A stretch of 64,000 nt of DNA from Parvimonas sp035282405 (GTDB taxonomy: Bacteria; Bacillota; Clostridia; Tissierellales; Peptoniphilaceae), in contig NZ_JAYKBP010000001.1 of NCBI RefSeq assembly GCF_035282405.1, positions 310,001-374,000 on the forward strand. The letters run 5' to 3'. Made by a program: the position numbers and the translations under genes. The notes under the pieces were generated by a model. The model was not told the DNA's origin. It searched no databases and worked only from the letters and a program-made list of their open reading frames with translations. Below are positions 17,761-25,823 of this stretch, one piece after another (the stretch's first letter is position 1; the number at the start of each line of letters is the position of its first letter).

Positions 17761-18313
17761 TCATATCGAAAAGAAAAATAAATATGGTGCTGTAAATATT
17801 GCTATGGCTAATGCCAACTTTTTCTTATTTTCTTCCTCTATATCAAGTTTTGAAAAAGTATATCTCTTATTTAACTTGTAATTTATAACTCTTGACAGTA
17901 CCATTGGAATAAATATTGTTAAAAAAACAAATATATTTCCTAATTGATTTTTTTCTAAATCATTTAAATATATTTTTTCAAACCAGTAATAAAAATTTGA
18001 TGTCGGATTAATGGTTTTTGCTCCTACAAATGCGATTAAAAGTATTATTACAAAAATAATTAAATCACATAAAAACCCAAAAAAGTCACTTTTATTATTG
18101 TTTCTCTAAGTTTTTTTAGATGCTTATCTATTTTTAAATATAACATAATAAGGTACAATACTATTGAATAAAATACAGTTAATATAGGTATAACAAAGGG
18201 CCAAAATATTGGTAATACCCAAAAAGCCCAAAATGGTAAAGTAAATTCAAGATCTATTATACCACCTTTTAAAAATAGAATTGAAAAAAACTATATATAG
18301 ATAATATATTCAT
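17761..18313 (-). pseudogene. Four-helix membrane protein, copy B, two frameshifts
   Basis: Starts at ATG 18313 with AAAAAGGAGG before it, but the frame stops after 14 codons. One extra T in the seven-T run near 18287 would continue it into LKGGIIDLEFTLPFWAFW and beyond. A second one-base loss in the T run after GTGAC near 18085 ends the frame at GFYVI; shifting restores LCDLIIFVIILL and then the conserved C-terminus YKLNKRYTFSKLDIEE and FTAPYLFFFSI. Corrected, it would be about 184 residues, a full paralogue of copies A and C. Either it is decaying, or both losses are homopolymer read errors, or the T runs are switchable. Confidence 0.8.
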
Positions 18314-18330
18314 TTTTACCTCCTTTTTAA

Positions 18331-18359
18331 GAAGTGAGAGAAGTAAATTCTCCCACTTC
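18331..18359 (-). repeat. Module hairpin, copy 2
   Basis: GAAGTGAGAGAA-GTAAA-TTCTCCCACTTC, a 12-bp stem with one mismatch, between the 66-residue lipase-tail fragment and membrane protein B. Confidence 0.8.
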
Positions 18360-18559
18360 TATTTTTTAATATTTTCATTTTTTGATGCAGAAATCTTTTC
18401 ATCCACTTCTCCATCTTTGTTTTTATCTATTTGTAAAACTGTATCTTTATATTTATTTATTCCGGTTCTAATTACCATATCCTTTGTAACAGATATTTCA
18501 AAAGTTCTTTCATCCAATAATTTATCATTCCTATCAAAATATCTTATTGTATGATTCAT
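18359..18559 (-). pseudogene. Displaced 66-residue copy of the VWA-lipase C-terminus
   Basis: Reads as 66 residues equal to lipase residues 1052-1117 with about six substitutions, including the calcium loop DKNKDGEVDE. No convincing Shine-Dalgarno precedes its ATG and there is no signal peptide, so it is unlikely to be made as a free protein. It sits between membrane-protein copies C and B. The junction lies at CTTAGGAACTATGA, where similarity to the full gene begins. It marks a tandem duplication whose unit includes the lipase 3' end. Confidence 0.8.
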
Positions 18560-18605
18560 AGTTCCTAAGTTTTTTCGATTATATTTATCTCTAAAATCAA
18601 ATTAT

Positions 18606-19163
18606 TTAAATATTAATTGAAAAGAAAAATATATATGGTGCTGTAAATATTGCTATGGCTAATGCTAATTTTTTCTTCTTTTCTTCCTCTATATCAAGTT
18701 TTGAAAAAGTATATCTTTTATTCAATTTATAATTTAGAATCCTTGACAATAAAATTGAAATACATAGTATTAATATTGCAAATATATTTTCAAGTGGTTT
18801 TCTAGTAAGAGCATCAATAAAAGAATTATACCAATCATTACAATCTGATGTTAAATTAATAATTTTCTCTCCGACGAATACAATTAAAATCATTAATACA
18901 ATAGAAATTAAATCACATAAAAAATTAAAACCTGTTACTTTTATTATTGATTTTATGTATATTGTAAAATCATTATCTATTTTCAAACGTAACATAGATA
19001 TATACATTACTATTGAACAAAGTACAGCAATTATAGGAATAATAAAAAGCCAAATTATAGGTATTCCCCAAAGTGTCCATAACGCTATATCAGTACCTTT
19101 TAAATTTGTAAAACCAATTGGTCCCCCGATTGCAATTGAATAAAAGCTAAAAAATATATTCAT
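18606..19163 (-). CDS. Four-helix membrane protein, copy C (adjacent to the lipase)
   Basis: 185 residues, the copy directly downstream of the full VWA-lipase gene. Start ATG at 19163 with AAAAAGGAGATAAAA upstream. Membrane segments at about 28-58, 75-98, 120-142 and 164-183. N-terminus MNIFFSFYS resembles copy A (MNIFYSVFF); the region IGGPIGFTNLKGTDIALW and the loop around residues 100-125 are unlike copy A, while the last 55 residues are almost the same. 53 bases separate it from the lipase stop, with a perfect 13-bp hairpin in between, so the two are probably co-transcribed. Function unknown; a lipase partner or immunity role is inferred only. Confidence 0.78.
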   Translation of the reverse strand: MNIFFSFYSIAIGGPIGFTNLKGTDIALWTLWGIPIIWLFIIPIIAVLCSIVMYISMLRLKIDNDFTIYIKSIIKVTGFNFLCDLISIVLMILIVFVGEKIINLTSDCNDWYNSFIDALTRKPLENIFAILILCISILLSRILNYKLNKRYTFSKLDIEEEKKKKLALAIAIFTAPYIFFFSINI

Positions 19164-19179
19164 TTTTATCTCCTTTTTA

Positions 19180-19210
19180 TGAAGTGAGAGAATTTACTTC
19201 TCTCACTTCA
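19180..19210 (-). repeat. Module hairpin, copy 3 (perfect)
   Basis: TGAAGTGAGAGAA pairs perfectly with TTCTCTCACTTCA around a 5-base loop, between the lipase stop and membrane protein C. The T run lies on the plus-strand side, so it is not a normal terminator for the minus-strand operon; it would stop antisense transcription or act as an mRNA-stability or processing hairpin. Confidence 0.85.
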
Positions 19211-19216
19211 TTTTTT

Positions 19217-22200
19217 CTATTTTTTAATATTTTCATTTTTTGATGCTGAAATTTTTTCATCAACTTTTCCATCTTTGTTTTTATCTATTTGCAGAACTGT
19301 ATCTTTATCTTTATTTATTCCAGTTTTGATTACCATATCCTTTGTAACAGATATTTCAAAAGTTCTTTCATCCAATAATTTATCATTTCTATCAAAATAT
19401 CTTATTGTGTAACTCATAGTTCCTGTGTCTTTCCCGATTAATTTTATATTTATATCCGAATTTTCATCTAAACATAACATCTTTGTATCTTTTTTCCCAC
19501 CTAAAAGATCTAATCTTCCATATTTTGATTTTAATTTTAAATTATTTTCATCTGAAGATAACACTTCATTACCCTTTGTTGTTGTTATATCTACCGGACC
19601 AGATACTCTTATTACAGCATAGTATTGTTCAGCAAGACTTTCTTCTGACAAATCAACAGCGGTACGGTTGTTTTGTAAACTACATATCATTGACCCTCCA
19701 TCTAAATGTCCTGATAATACATCCAATATCCAATTTATACAATCTGCTTTCTCTACCACATCTCCATGATTTGCATTTGCAAGTTTCAGTCTTGAATAAT
19801 ATTGAAGTTCAGACAATCGTTCTGAGATACTTGCTGAGTAATATGGTACCGTTCCATCTCCCAATGTACTATAATTTAGGTCAGTTTCGTAATATCTTTC
19901 CTGCAATCCCCTCACATACTCATAAATCGAATATTTTTGAAACTTTACAGATATAATAGTCTTTTGATTTATCCCTACAAGAAAATATGATTTATCATGG
20001 TTAAGTAATTTATTATATCCATTTTCTAAAATACTATTTTGGAAATTTACAGCAGATAAATATCTCTCTTTTCCAAATATTCTATTACAATGCTCTGTTA
20101 CATATTCTTCATAACTTAAATCATCTTCCTCTTTTCTTGAGTTTTGTTTCATTGGAAATTTACTTACATAATTTTTAGTAGGTAAAAGCTCAGTAACTCC
20201 ATCAAAGGATGCTCTTCTAGATCTTGTAAGACCTTCAAATATTAAAAGTCCTAAATCAAATAAATCATTCAAACTAAATGAATCTTGTGCTTTCCCTAAA
20301 AAATTTCCATTCATTACTGCATCAATTAGTGATGGAGCTCCTTCATAAGGTGTTCCACAGGTAATTATTTTATCTACTTTTTCACTTCCATATTTTGAAT
20401 AATATGATGAAGCAACGAGACCTCCCATAGAATGTGCTACTATATCAACTTTTACTTTTCCAGTTTCCTGTAAAATCTTTTGAATTTCTTCATTAAGTTT
20501 TTCAGCGCTTATTGAATTACTTTTCCTCCAATCATAGCTAAATACATAAACCTCTCTATTTGGAAATCTTTTACAAATACTATCAACTAATGTTTTGTAT
20601 GTATCTTTTGTTCCATATTCTCGTCCAATACCTTTAGCTCCTTCTTCATATTTTTGTTGATTTTCGCATGGGCGTACATATAGAACCTTACAAAGTTCAT
20701 GAGTTATGTCTCCACCAAATGCTTTTAAAAATTTTTCAAAAATATTTGGTTCCCAAACTCTTTTAATACAACTTTCATCTAAATACAACCTACTTCCCAT
20801 AATTCCAGGAATTATTATTATAGGATCTGTATCTTCTGTACTATAATCAGGCTTCTCATCATTTCCATGCTCAGACTCGTTATCCTCTGAATCTTTTTTA
20901 TCATCATCAGGATTTACATTACCATTGTTTCCACCACTGTTGTTATCCTTACCGGAATTTTTGTCATTATTGTTTCCATTATTATTTCCTTGATTATTCC
21001 CATTATTGTTTTTGTTATCTTTATTGTCTTTGTTACTATGATCATTATCTTTATTATCGTTACTATTACCATTGTTGTCATTATTATCTTTGTCATCAGT
21101 CTTATTATCTTCGTTACCTTTGTTATTATCTTCGTTATTATCCTTGTTATTATTGTCGTTACTGTCTTCCTTATACTCTCCTTTTCCTGCTATATCTTTT
21201 AAAAATCGCTCTCCAAAAGCTAAATCTTTTTCTTCTAAATTTTGGAAAAATCCGACAGTATATATTGATATTCCCTTTTCTTTCAGTTTCTTTGCAACAT
21301 TATATGCCTCATTTGCAATTTTATAATTTTCGTTATCACCCTCTGAATAAAGACCCTCCTCTGTTTCTTTTTCTCCCCCTGTTGGTATTCCATTAGAACA
21401 AATAACTATATTTTTAACAACTCGTCCTTTTTCTTCCTCTACTTTATCAAATAATTCTTTAGATTTATTTAATCCATAATCTATAAATGATCTTCCAAAA
21501 GCTGAGGTGTTTTGCTCCATAGCTCCTTCCAACTTTTCTAAATCATTTGTAAATTCACATATTACTTTACTAGTATTTAGAGTAGTTATACTATCTAATG
21601 CTATGAGTGAAACTTTACTTTTACTGTTTGCCTTTATAATGGATTTATAAAACTTTTTCACAGCCTTTCTTTCTTTTTTCATAGCTGCTCTGTCCATATC
21701 TCCTGACATATCAACTATTATGACTGTATAGCTTGGTTCTTTACTTTCTACTATTCGTTCAATATTATTATCGCTATTATTTTTCTTATATTCTCCTTTT
21801 CCAGCTATATCTTTCATAAGGCGTTTTCCAAAGGCTAACTCTTTTTCTTTTAAGTTTTGGAAAAATCCAGCAGTATATATTGATATTCCATTTTCTCTTA
21901 GTCTCTTTGCAATATTATATACTTCATTTGCATATTTATAGTTTTCGTTATCAACATCTGAATATATTCCTTTTTCTCTTCCCATTTCACCACATGTCGG
22001 AATTCCATTAGAACAGATGACTATATTTTTAACAACTCGTCCTTTTTCTTCTTCTACTTTATCAAATAATTCTTCTGATTTATTTAGTCCATAATCTAGA
22101 AATGATCTTCCAAAAGTTGAGGTGTTTTGCTCCATAGCTTCTTCCAACTTTTCCAAATCATTTGTAAATTCACATATTACTTTACTAGTATTTAGAGTAG

Positions 22201-22570
22201 TTATACTATCTAACGCTATGAGTGCAACTTGATTTTTACTATTTGCCTTTATAATGGATTTATAAAAATTTTTTACAGACTTTCGTTGTTCTTCTCCCGC
22301 TTTTTCATCCATATTTGCTGACATATCAACTACTATGACTGTATAACTTGGTTCTTTACTTTCTATTATACGTTCAATATCATTTTCTTTGTTTTCTGTA
22401 ACTGATTTGCTAAATTTCTTTATAATTTCACCAGTTTTTTTACTAGTTTTTTCACTAGCGTTTTTTTCCAATTTGATACTAGAATCCTTCGCATATAAAT
22501 ACTGTGGTACAATTGGAAGTACCAAACATAATGCTAGAAAAAATCCTAATATTTTTCTCATTCTTTTCAT
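19217..22570 (-). CDS. Secreted double-VWA / LCAT-like lipase
   Basis: 1117 residues. Signal peptide at 1-27 (cleavage near LYA-KD). VWA domain 1 at about 62-265 and VWA domain 2 at 267-465 are near duplicates 205 residues apart. Their MIDAS motifs are degenerate (DMSAN and DMSGD instead of DxSxS; CSNGIP instead of TDG). An Asn/Asp-rich linker fills 468-565. The lipase domain, about 583-950, resembles lecithin:cholesterol acyltransferase-like alpha/beta hydrolases: PGIMGSRL at 588, nucleophile Ser714 in VAHSMGGL, probable Asp905 in GDGTVPY and His935 in ANHGD. The tail ends in a calcium-type loop DKNKDGKVDE. No sortase motif is seen. Predicted secreted or loosely surface-bound phospholipase or acyl hydrolase. 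Three membrane-protein paralogues and three fragments of its own 3' end follow. Confidence 0.85.
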   Translation of the reverse strand: MKRMRKILGFFLALCLVLPIVPQYLYAKDSSIKLEKNASEKTSKKTGEIIKKFSKSVTENKENDIERIIESKEPSYTVIVVDMSANMDEKAGEEQRKSVKNFYKSIIKANSKNQVALIALDSITTLNTSKVICEFTNDLEKLEEAMEQNTSTFGRSFLDYGLNKSEELFDKVEEEKGRVVKNIVICSNGIPTCGEMGREKGIYSDVDNENYKYANEVYNIAKRLRENGISIYTAGFFQNLKEKELAFGKRLMKDIAGKGEYKKNNSDNNIERIVESKEPSYTVIIVDMSGDMDRAAMKKERKAVKKFYKSIIKANSKSKVSLIALDSITTLNTSKVICEFTNDLEKLEGAMEQNTSAFGRSFIDYGLNKSKELFDKVEEEKGRVVKNIVICSNGIPTGGEKETEEGLYSEGDNENYKIANEAYNVAKKLKEKGISIYTVGFFQNLEEKDLAFGERFLKDIAGKGEYKEDSNDNNNKDNNEDNNKGNEDNKTDDKDNNDNNGNSNDNKDNDHSNKDNKDNKNNNGNNQGNNNGNNNDKNSGKDNNSGGNNGNVNPDDDKKDSEDNESEHGNDEKPDYSTEDTDPIIIIPGIMGSRLYLDESCIKRVWEPNIFEKFLKAFGGDITHELCKVLYVRPCENQQKYEEGAKGIGREYGTKDTYKTLVDSICKRFPNREVYVFSYDWRKSNSISAEKLNEEIQKILQETGKVKVDIVAHSMGGLVASSYYSKYGSEKVDKIITCGTPYEGAPSLIDAVMNGNFLGKAQDSFSLNDLFDLGLLIFEGLTRSRRASFDGVTELLPTKNYVSKFPMKQNSRKEEDDLSYEEYVTEHCNRIFGKERYLSAVNFQNSILENGYNKLLNHDKSYFLVGINQKTIISVKFQKYSIYEYVRGLQERYYETDLNYSTLGDGTVPYYSASISERLSELQYYSRLKLANANHGDVVEKADCINWILDVLSGHLDGGSMICSLQNNRTAVDLSEESLAEQYYAVIRVSGPVDITTTKGNEVLSSDENNLKLKSKYGRLDLLGGKKDTKMLCLDENSDINIKLIGKDTGTMSYTIRYFDRNDKLLDERTFEISVTKDMVIKTGINKDKDTVLQIDKNKDGKVDEKISASKNENIKK
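21190..22400 (-). repeat. Tandem 615-bp duplication encoding VWA1 and VWA2
   Basis: The segment around 21381 and the segment around 21996 align base for base over several hundred bases with few substitutions and a constant 615-base offset (205 codons). This is an in-frame domain duplication inside the lipase gene. Confidence 0.9.
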
Positions 22571-22935
22571 ATTTTCCCCCGTAATTTTGAAATTTTTTTT
22601 AGTTTCTTATAAAATTATTTTAATAAAATATATACTTTATTATAATTATGCTTAAATATTTTTTAATCTCCATTTTTATAATCCTAAATATCCATTTGAT
22701 TTTCTACAAAAAGACCTCCTTTCTAATTTTTGTACTTTTATTTTATAATAAAGCATATGGGAATTATTATATCATATGAAATTCAAGATTTCAATAATAA
22801 ATCAAAACTTTTTAGTGATTTTTATGCTAAGTTTTAATATGATATATAATTGAATAATATAAAACTATATCTGATATAATATAATTAAAAAAATAACAAA
22901 AATAATATATTTGTATATGTTATTGTCAAAAATTT
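22571..22935. other. Intergenic region upstream of the VWA-lipase
   Basis: About 365 bases of very AT-rich DNA. A GGGGGAAA Shine-Dalgarno lies next to the lipase ATG, and several TATAAT-like hexamers occur near 22640 on both strands. I cannot pick one promoter. No ORF, RNA gene or strong repeat is visible. Confidence 0.5.
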
Positions 22936-22962
22936 AAAAAAGACAATTCATTTTGAACTGTC
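22936..22962 (-). terminator. Terminator after the GNAT gene
   Basis: On the minus strand GACAGTTC / GAATTGTC (one G-U) with a 5-base loop, followed by six T residues, 18 bases beyond the stop at 22980. Confidence 0.82.
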
Positions 22963-22979
22963 ATTGTTAAATATAAATC

Positions 22980-23483
22980 TTAAATTTTAATTCTAGTAAA
23001 ATATTGGTCTTCATTTTCATTAAATATATAAGCTCCACAGTTTAGCTGAGTTTTTAAAGAGTAAGCATTATCTTTATTTACACTCATATAAATTTCCTCT
23101 TCTTCAATTTCATCTTTTATAAGCTCGATTAATAGTTTAAGGCCTCTTGTTGCATAGCCTTTATTTCTATATTTTTTTATAATTCCATAGCCGATATGTC
23201 CTGCTCCCTCTCTTAAAGAGTCATTAAGTTTTTTTCGTACTTTAAAAAGACCCACTATTTCATCATCGTCCCATAAAAAATAATAATTTTGAGGAACTCT
23301 ATTAGGTTTTAAGTCAATTCCCTTAGATTGTTTTTCACAGGTTGGAATTACCTCATTTACAAATTCTTCAAATGAAACATTATAAAATCTATTCACAAAC
23401 CCATTCTCATCTTCAGGAATTGAAGTCATTGCAATATATTCTTTCTTTGCATCTTCAATATTCATCTCTTTTAAAAATAGCAT
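22980..23483 (-). CDS. GNAT-family N-acetyltransferase
   Basis: 167 residues. Acetyl-CoA-binding motif A is visible as IGYGIIKKYRNKGYATRGL near residue 100 (R/Q-x-x-G-x-A/G form), with the beta-4 strand YFLWDDDEIVGLFKVR before it and the C-terminal EIYMSVNKDNAYSLKTQLNCG stretch (Asn and substrate contacts) after it. The overall plan resembles the RimJ/RimL-like and YjdJ-like small acetyltransferases. Ten bases downstream of lplA on the same strand, so probably co-transcribed, closed by the terminator at 22936. Substrate unknown. Confidence 0.82.
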   Translation of the reverse strand: MLFLKEMNIEDAKKEYIAMTSIPEDENGFVNRFYNVSFEEFVNEVIPTCEKQSKGIDLKPNRVPQNYYFLWDDDEIVGLFKVRKKLNDSLREGAGHIGYGIIKKYRNKGYATRGLKLLIELIKDEIEEEEIYMSVNKDNAYSLKTQLNCGAYIFNENEDQYFTRIKI

Positions 23484-23492
23484 ATAATCTCC

Positions 23493-24419
23493 TTAAATTT
23501 CTATAAGTTTTTTAGCATAATCATCTTTTAGATTTAACTCAGCTATTTTATTTTTTATTTCTTCATATTCAAAATAAATTCCGATTAAACCATCAAGTTT
23601 ATTCTCGTTACAAATATTTATTTTCTCTATTTTCCCATCATAAATTTCAATATTATAATCTTTTTTTTCATCTAAAATAAAAGTACATTTTGGAGATTGT
23701 CCATATATCCAATCTTTTGTAGCATATTTTTCAGATTTTATTTTATCTATTTTAAAAATATCCTCTTTTGTTAATTCGTAAATTTCAAAATTCTCTTGAG
23801 TTTTTAAAATTTCATTTTTTAATTTTTCTAAAAAATCTGAAATTTGATAATCTAGTTTTGAAATCTCTTTTAAATTTGCAACACTGCTCTTAACAGATTT
23901 TGCAGATTTTGAAATAACTTTTTTATTATTTACATTCAATGCATTTCTTAAGTTATCTAAATTACTATCAAATAAAATACAACCATGATGTAAAACTCTT
24001 TTCTTTCTCATAAATTGAGAATGTCCACAAATTTTCTTTTCCAGAACTCTAAAATCATTTCTTGGAGAAATATGAGCATCAATATTCAAATTCAAAAGAG
24101 CATTATACATAGGTTTTAAAAATTCCTTAAAATCTAGTGCAGTATCTCCCATTGTATTAGTTATGTAAGTATAATTTAGATTCCCAAAATCGTGAACAAC
24201 TGTCCCACCACCTGAAAGTCTTCTAGCAATCTTGATATTATTTTCAAAACAGTATTTCATATTTAATTCTTCAATTAAATTTTGATGTTTTCCTATAACT
24301 ACTGACGGTTCATTTATCCAAAGCATAAAAACTTCATCTTCTTTAAATTTTTCAAAGATGTATTCCTCCATAGCTAAATTAAAATACACATCTGTAGTTT
24401 TATTTTTAATAAAAATCAT
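23493..24419 (-). CDS. lplA: Lipoate-protein ligase A
   Basis: 308 residues of the LplA/BPL-LPL fold. It activates free lipoate with ATP and attaches it to lipoyl-domain lysines. Motifs: RRLSGGGTVVHDFGNLNYTY near residues 64-83 (lipoate and AMP site), MRKKRVLHHGCILFDS near 146, and NALNVNNKK near 168, as in E. coli LplA. The C-terminal accessory domain is present but short. The only lipoyl domain visible in the window is on the E3 subunit at 27693, about 3.3 kb away, which is its likely client. Upstream sequence shows GAGGAGAAATT before the ATG. Confidence 0.92.
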   Translation of the reverse strand: MIFIKNKTTDVYFNLAMEEYIFEKFKEDEVFMLWINEPSVVIGKHQNLIEELNMKYCFENNIKIARRLSGGGTVVHDFGNLNYTYITNTMGDTALDFKEFLKPMYNALLNLNIDAHISPRNDFRVLEKKICGHSQFMRKKRVLHHGCILFDSNLDNLRNALNVNNKKVISKSAKSVKSSVANLKEISKLDYQISDFLEKLKNEILKTQENFEIYELTKEDIFKIDKIKSEKYATKDWIYGQSPKCTFILDEKKDYNIEIYDGKIEKINICNENKLDGLIGIYFEYEEIKNKIAELNLKDDYAKKLIEI

Positions 24420-24520
24420 AATTTCTCCTCAATTCCAAAAGCATTAAAACTATTTTATCATATTCATTAAAAAAAGGATAGAATTTCTATACTTTTTTTA
24501 AATAAATTTTATTATCGCAT

Positions 24521-25599
24521 ATTGTAAAATTAAGTTAGCCAGTAGTAGTATAAAAAATCATCTCAAAGAGGTATAATAGTAATTGACTAGAAAACTAAGA
24601 AAGGAACCTAAATGAGATGTATAGTAATTGTAACACAAAACATAAGCATTTAACAATAGAGTTAAGAAAATTAATAGAAAAATGAAAGAAAGAAAAAGCA
24701 ATATAGAAATTGCAAGGCTTTTAGGAAAAAGTCCTCAAACAATAAATAATTAAATTAAAAGAAGTTTAGCCATTCAGAGAACTTCTTATGGTAAATTAAA
24801 AAAGATATACAAAGCAGATTTTGCTCAATTAATTTACGATAAAAATAAAAAAGATGTGGGAGAAAATTAAAGATATATTTTGAAATTAGAGATAAAATTT
24901 TACATTTTTTAAAACAGAAACATTCACCTGAAATAATTTCAAAAACAAAAATAGATAATAAAGTATCAACATCAACAATATATTATTGGATAAATAAAAG
25001 CGTTTTTGGATTGAAAAGAAGTATTTTAAATTATCCTAGAAAGAATAAAATAAATAATAATTCTAAAGAAAAAATAGAAAGAATATTAGGAAAATCTGTA
25101 GGAGAAAGACTGGATTATATAAATGAAAGAGAGAAAATAGGTCATTTTGAAATAAACACAGTGATTTTAACAAAGGAAAAAGGTAATTGTTTGTTGACGA
25201 TGACTGAAAGAAAAAGTAGATTTGAAATAATAAGATTAATACCTGATAAAACTATAAAATCAGTAAATAATGCATTAAAAGAAATACTTAAAGAATATTA
25301 AATAAAAAGCGTTACAGCTGATAATGGCTCAGAATTTGGAAGACTTTTTGAAGTATTTGAATATGAAAAAATCTATTACACTCACCCTTATTCAAGTTAT
25401 GAAAGAGGAACTAATGAAAATCATAATAGATTAAATCATAATAGATTAATAAGAAGATTTTTACCTAAAGGAACAAAAAATACTACTCACCAAAGAGTAG
25501 CATTTATTGAAAATTGGATTAATGATTATCCTAAAAAAAAATATTCAATTACAAAACACCTAGAGAGTTATTTTTATGTGGCTAATTTATTCTTGCAAT
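24521..25599 (+). mobile_element. Decayed IS30-family insertion sequence
   Basis: About 1.08 kb bounded by imperfect inverted repeats of 21 bases (24521-24541 and 25579-25599, 17 of 21 matching, both ending TTAGCCA inward). Length and transposase type fit IS30. Its gene is broken (see next entry). No target duplication is obvious. Inserted between lplA and the secreted peptidase gene. Confidence 0.8.
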
Positions 25600-25618
25600 T
25601 TACCTTGAAAATAAAATA
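24617..25618 (+). pseudogene. IS30-family transposase, multiple stops
   Basis: Reading across frames gives IELRKLIEK, then IARLLGKSPQTINN, a middle segment ending KEKIERILGKSVGERLDYI, then HFEINTVILTKEKG and TADNGSEF and SSYERGTNENHNRLN, all typical of IS30 transposases. At least three nonsense changes (TGA for Trp, TAA for Glu, TAA after KEILKEY) and frameshifts break it; the longest open piece is 96 residues at 25011-25301. The first catalytic Asp (normally in WEIDTV-type motif) reads Asn. No active enzyme can be made. Confidence 0.88.
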
Positions 25619-25728
25619 ACAAACCTCATTAATATTTACTATTGATTTTATTTAATAATTATGATAATATCTATCTAATAAATAATATACTTTTAGTAAG
25701 TACCGTATTGCAGTTTTGGAGGTAGATT

Positions 25729-25785
25729 ATGTTTTTCAACTTTACTAGGTATAAAAATGGAGATAGTTTGTGTTTAATAGATTAA
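25729..25785 (+). CDS. Possible 18-residue peptide
   Basis: ATG at 25729 with a strong TTTTGGAGG Shine-Dalgarno six bases upstream encodes MFFNFTRYKNGDSLCLID. It ends 38 bases before the start of the secreted peptidase gene on the same strand. It could be a leader peptide, a small product, or chance. There is no homology to claim. Confidence 0.35.
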   Translation: MFFNFTRYKNGDSLCLID

Positions 25786-25823
25786 TAAACGTTTTTTATA
25801 TATGAATTAGGGAGGAAAATAAT

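Noticed and set aside
18359..18559. Stand-alone small calcium-binding protein
   Set aside because: It equals the last 66 lipase residues, has no convincing Shine-Dalgarno or signal peptide, and sits in a repeat array; a duplicated fragment is simpler.
20914..21326. Long overlapping ORFs on both strands opposite the VWA-lipase linker
   Set aside because: They are shadow frames of the AAT/AAC/GAT-rich linker; they consist of I, V, T and L repeats with no Shine-Dalgarno.
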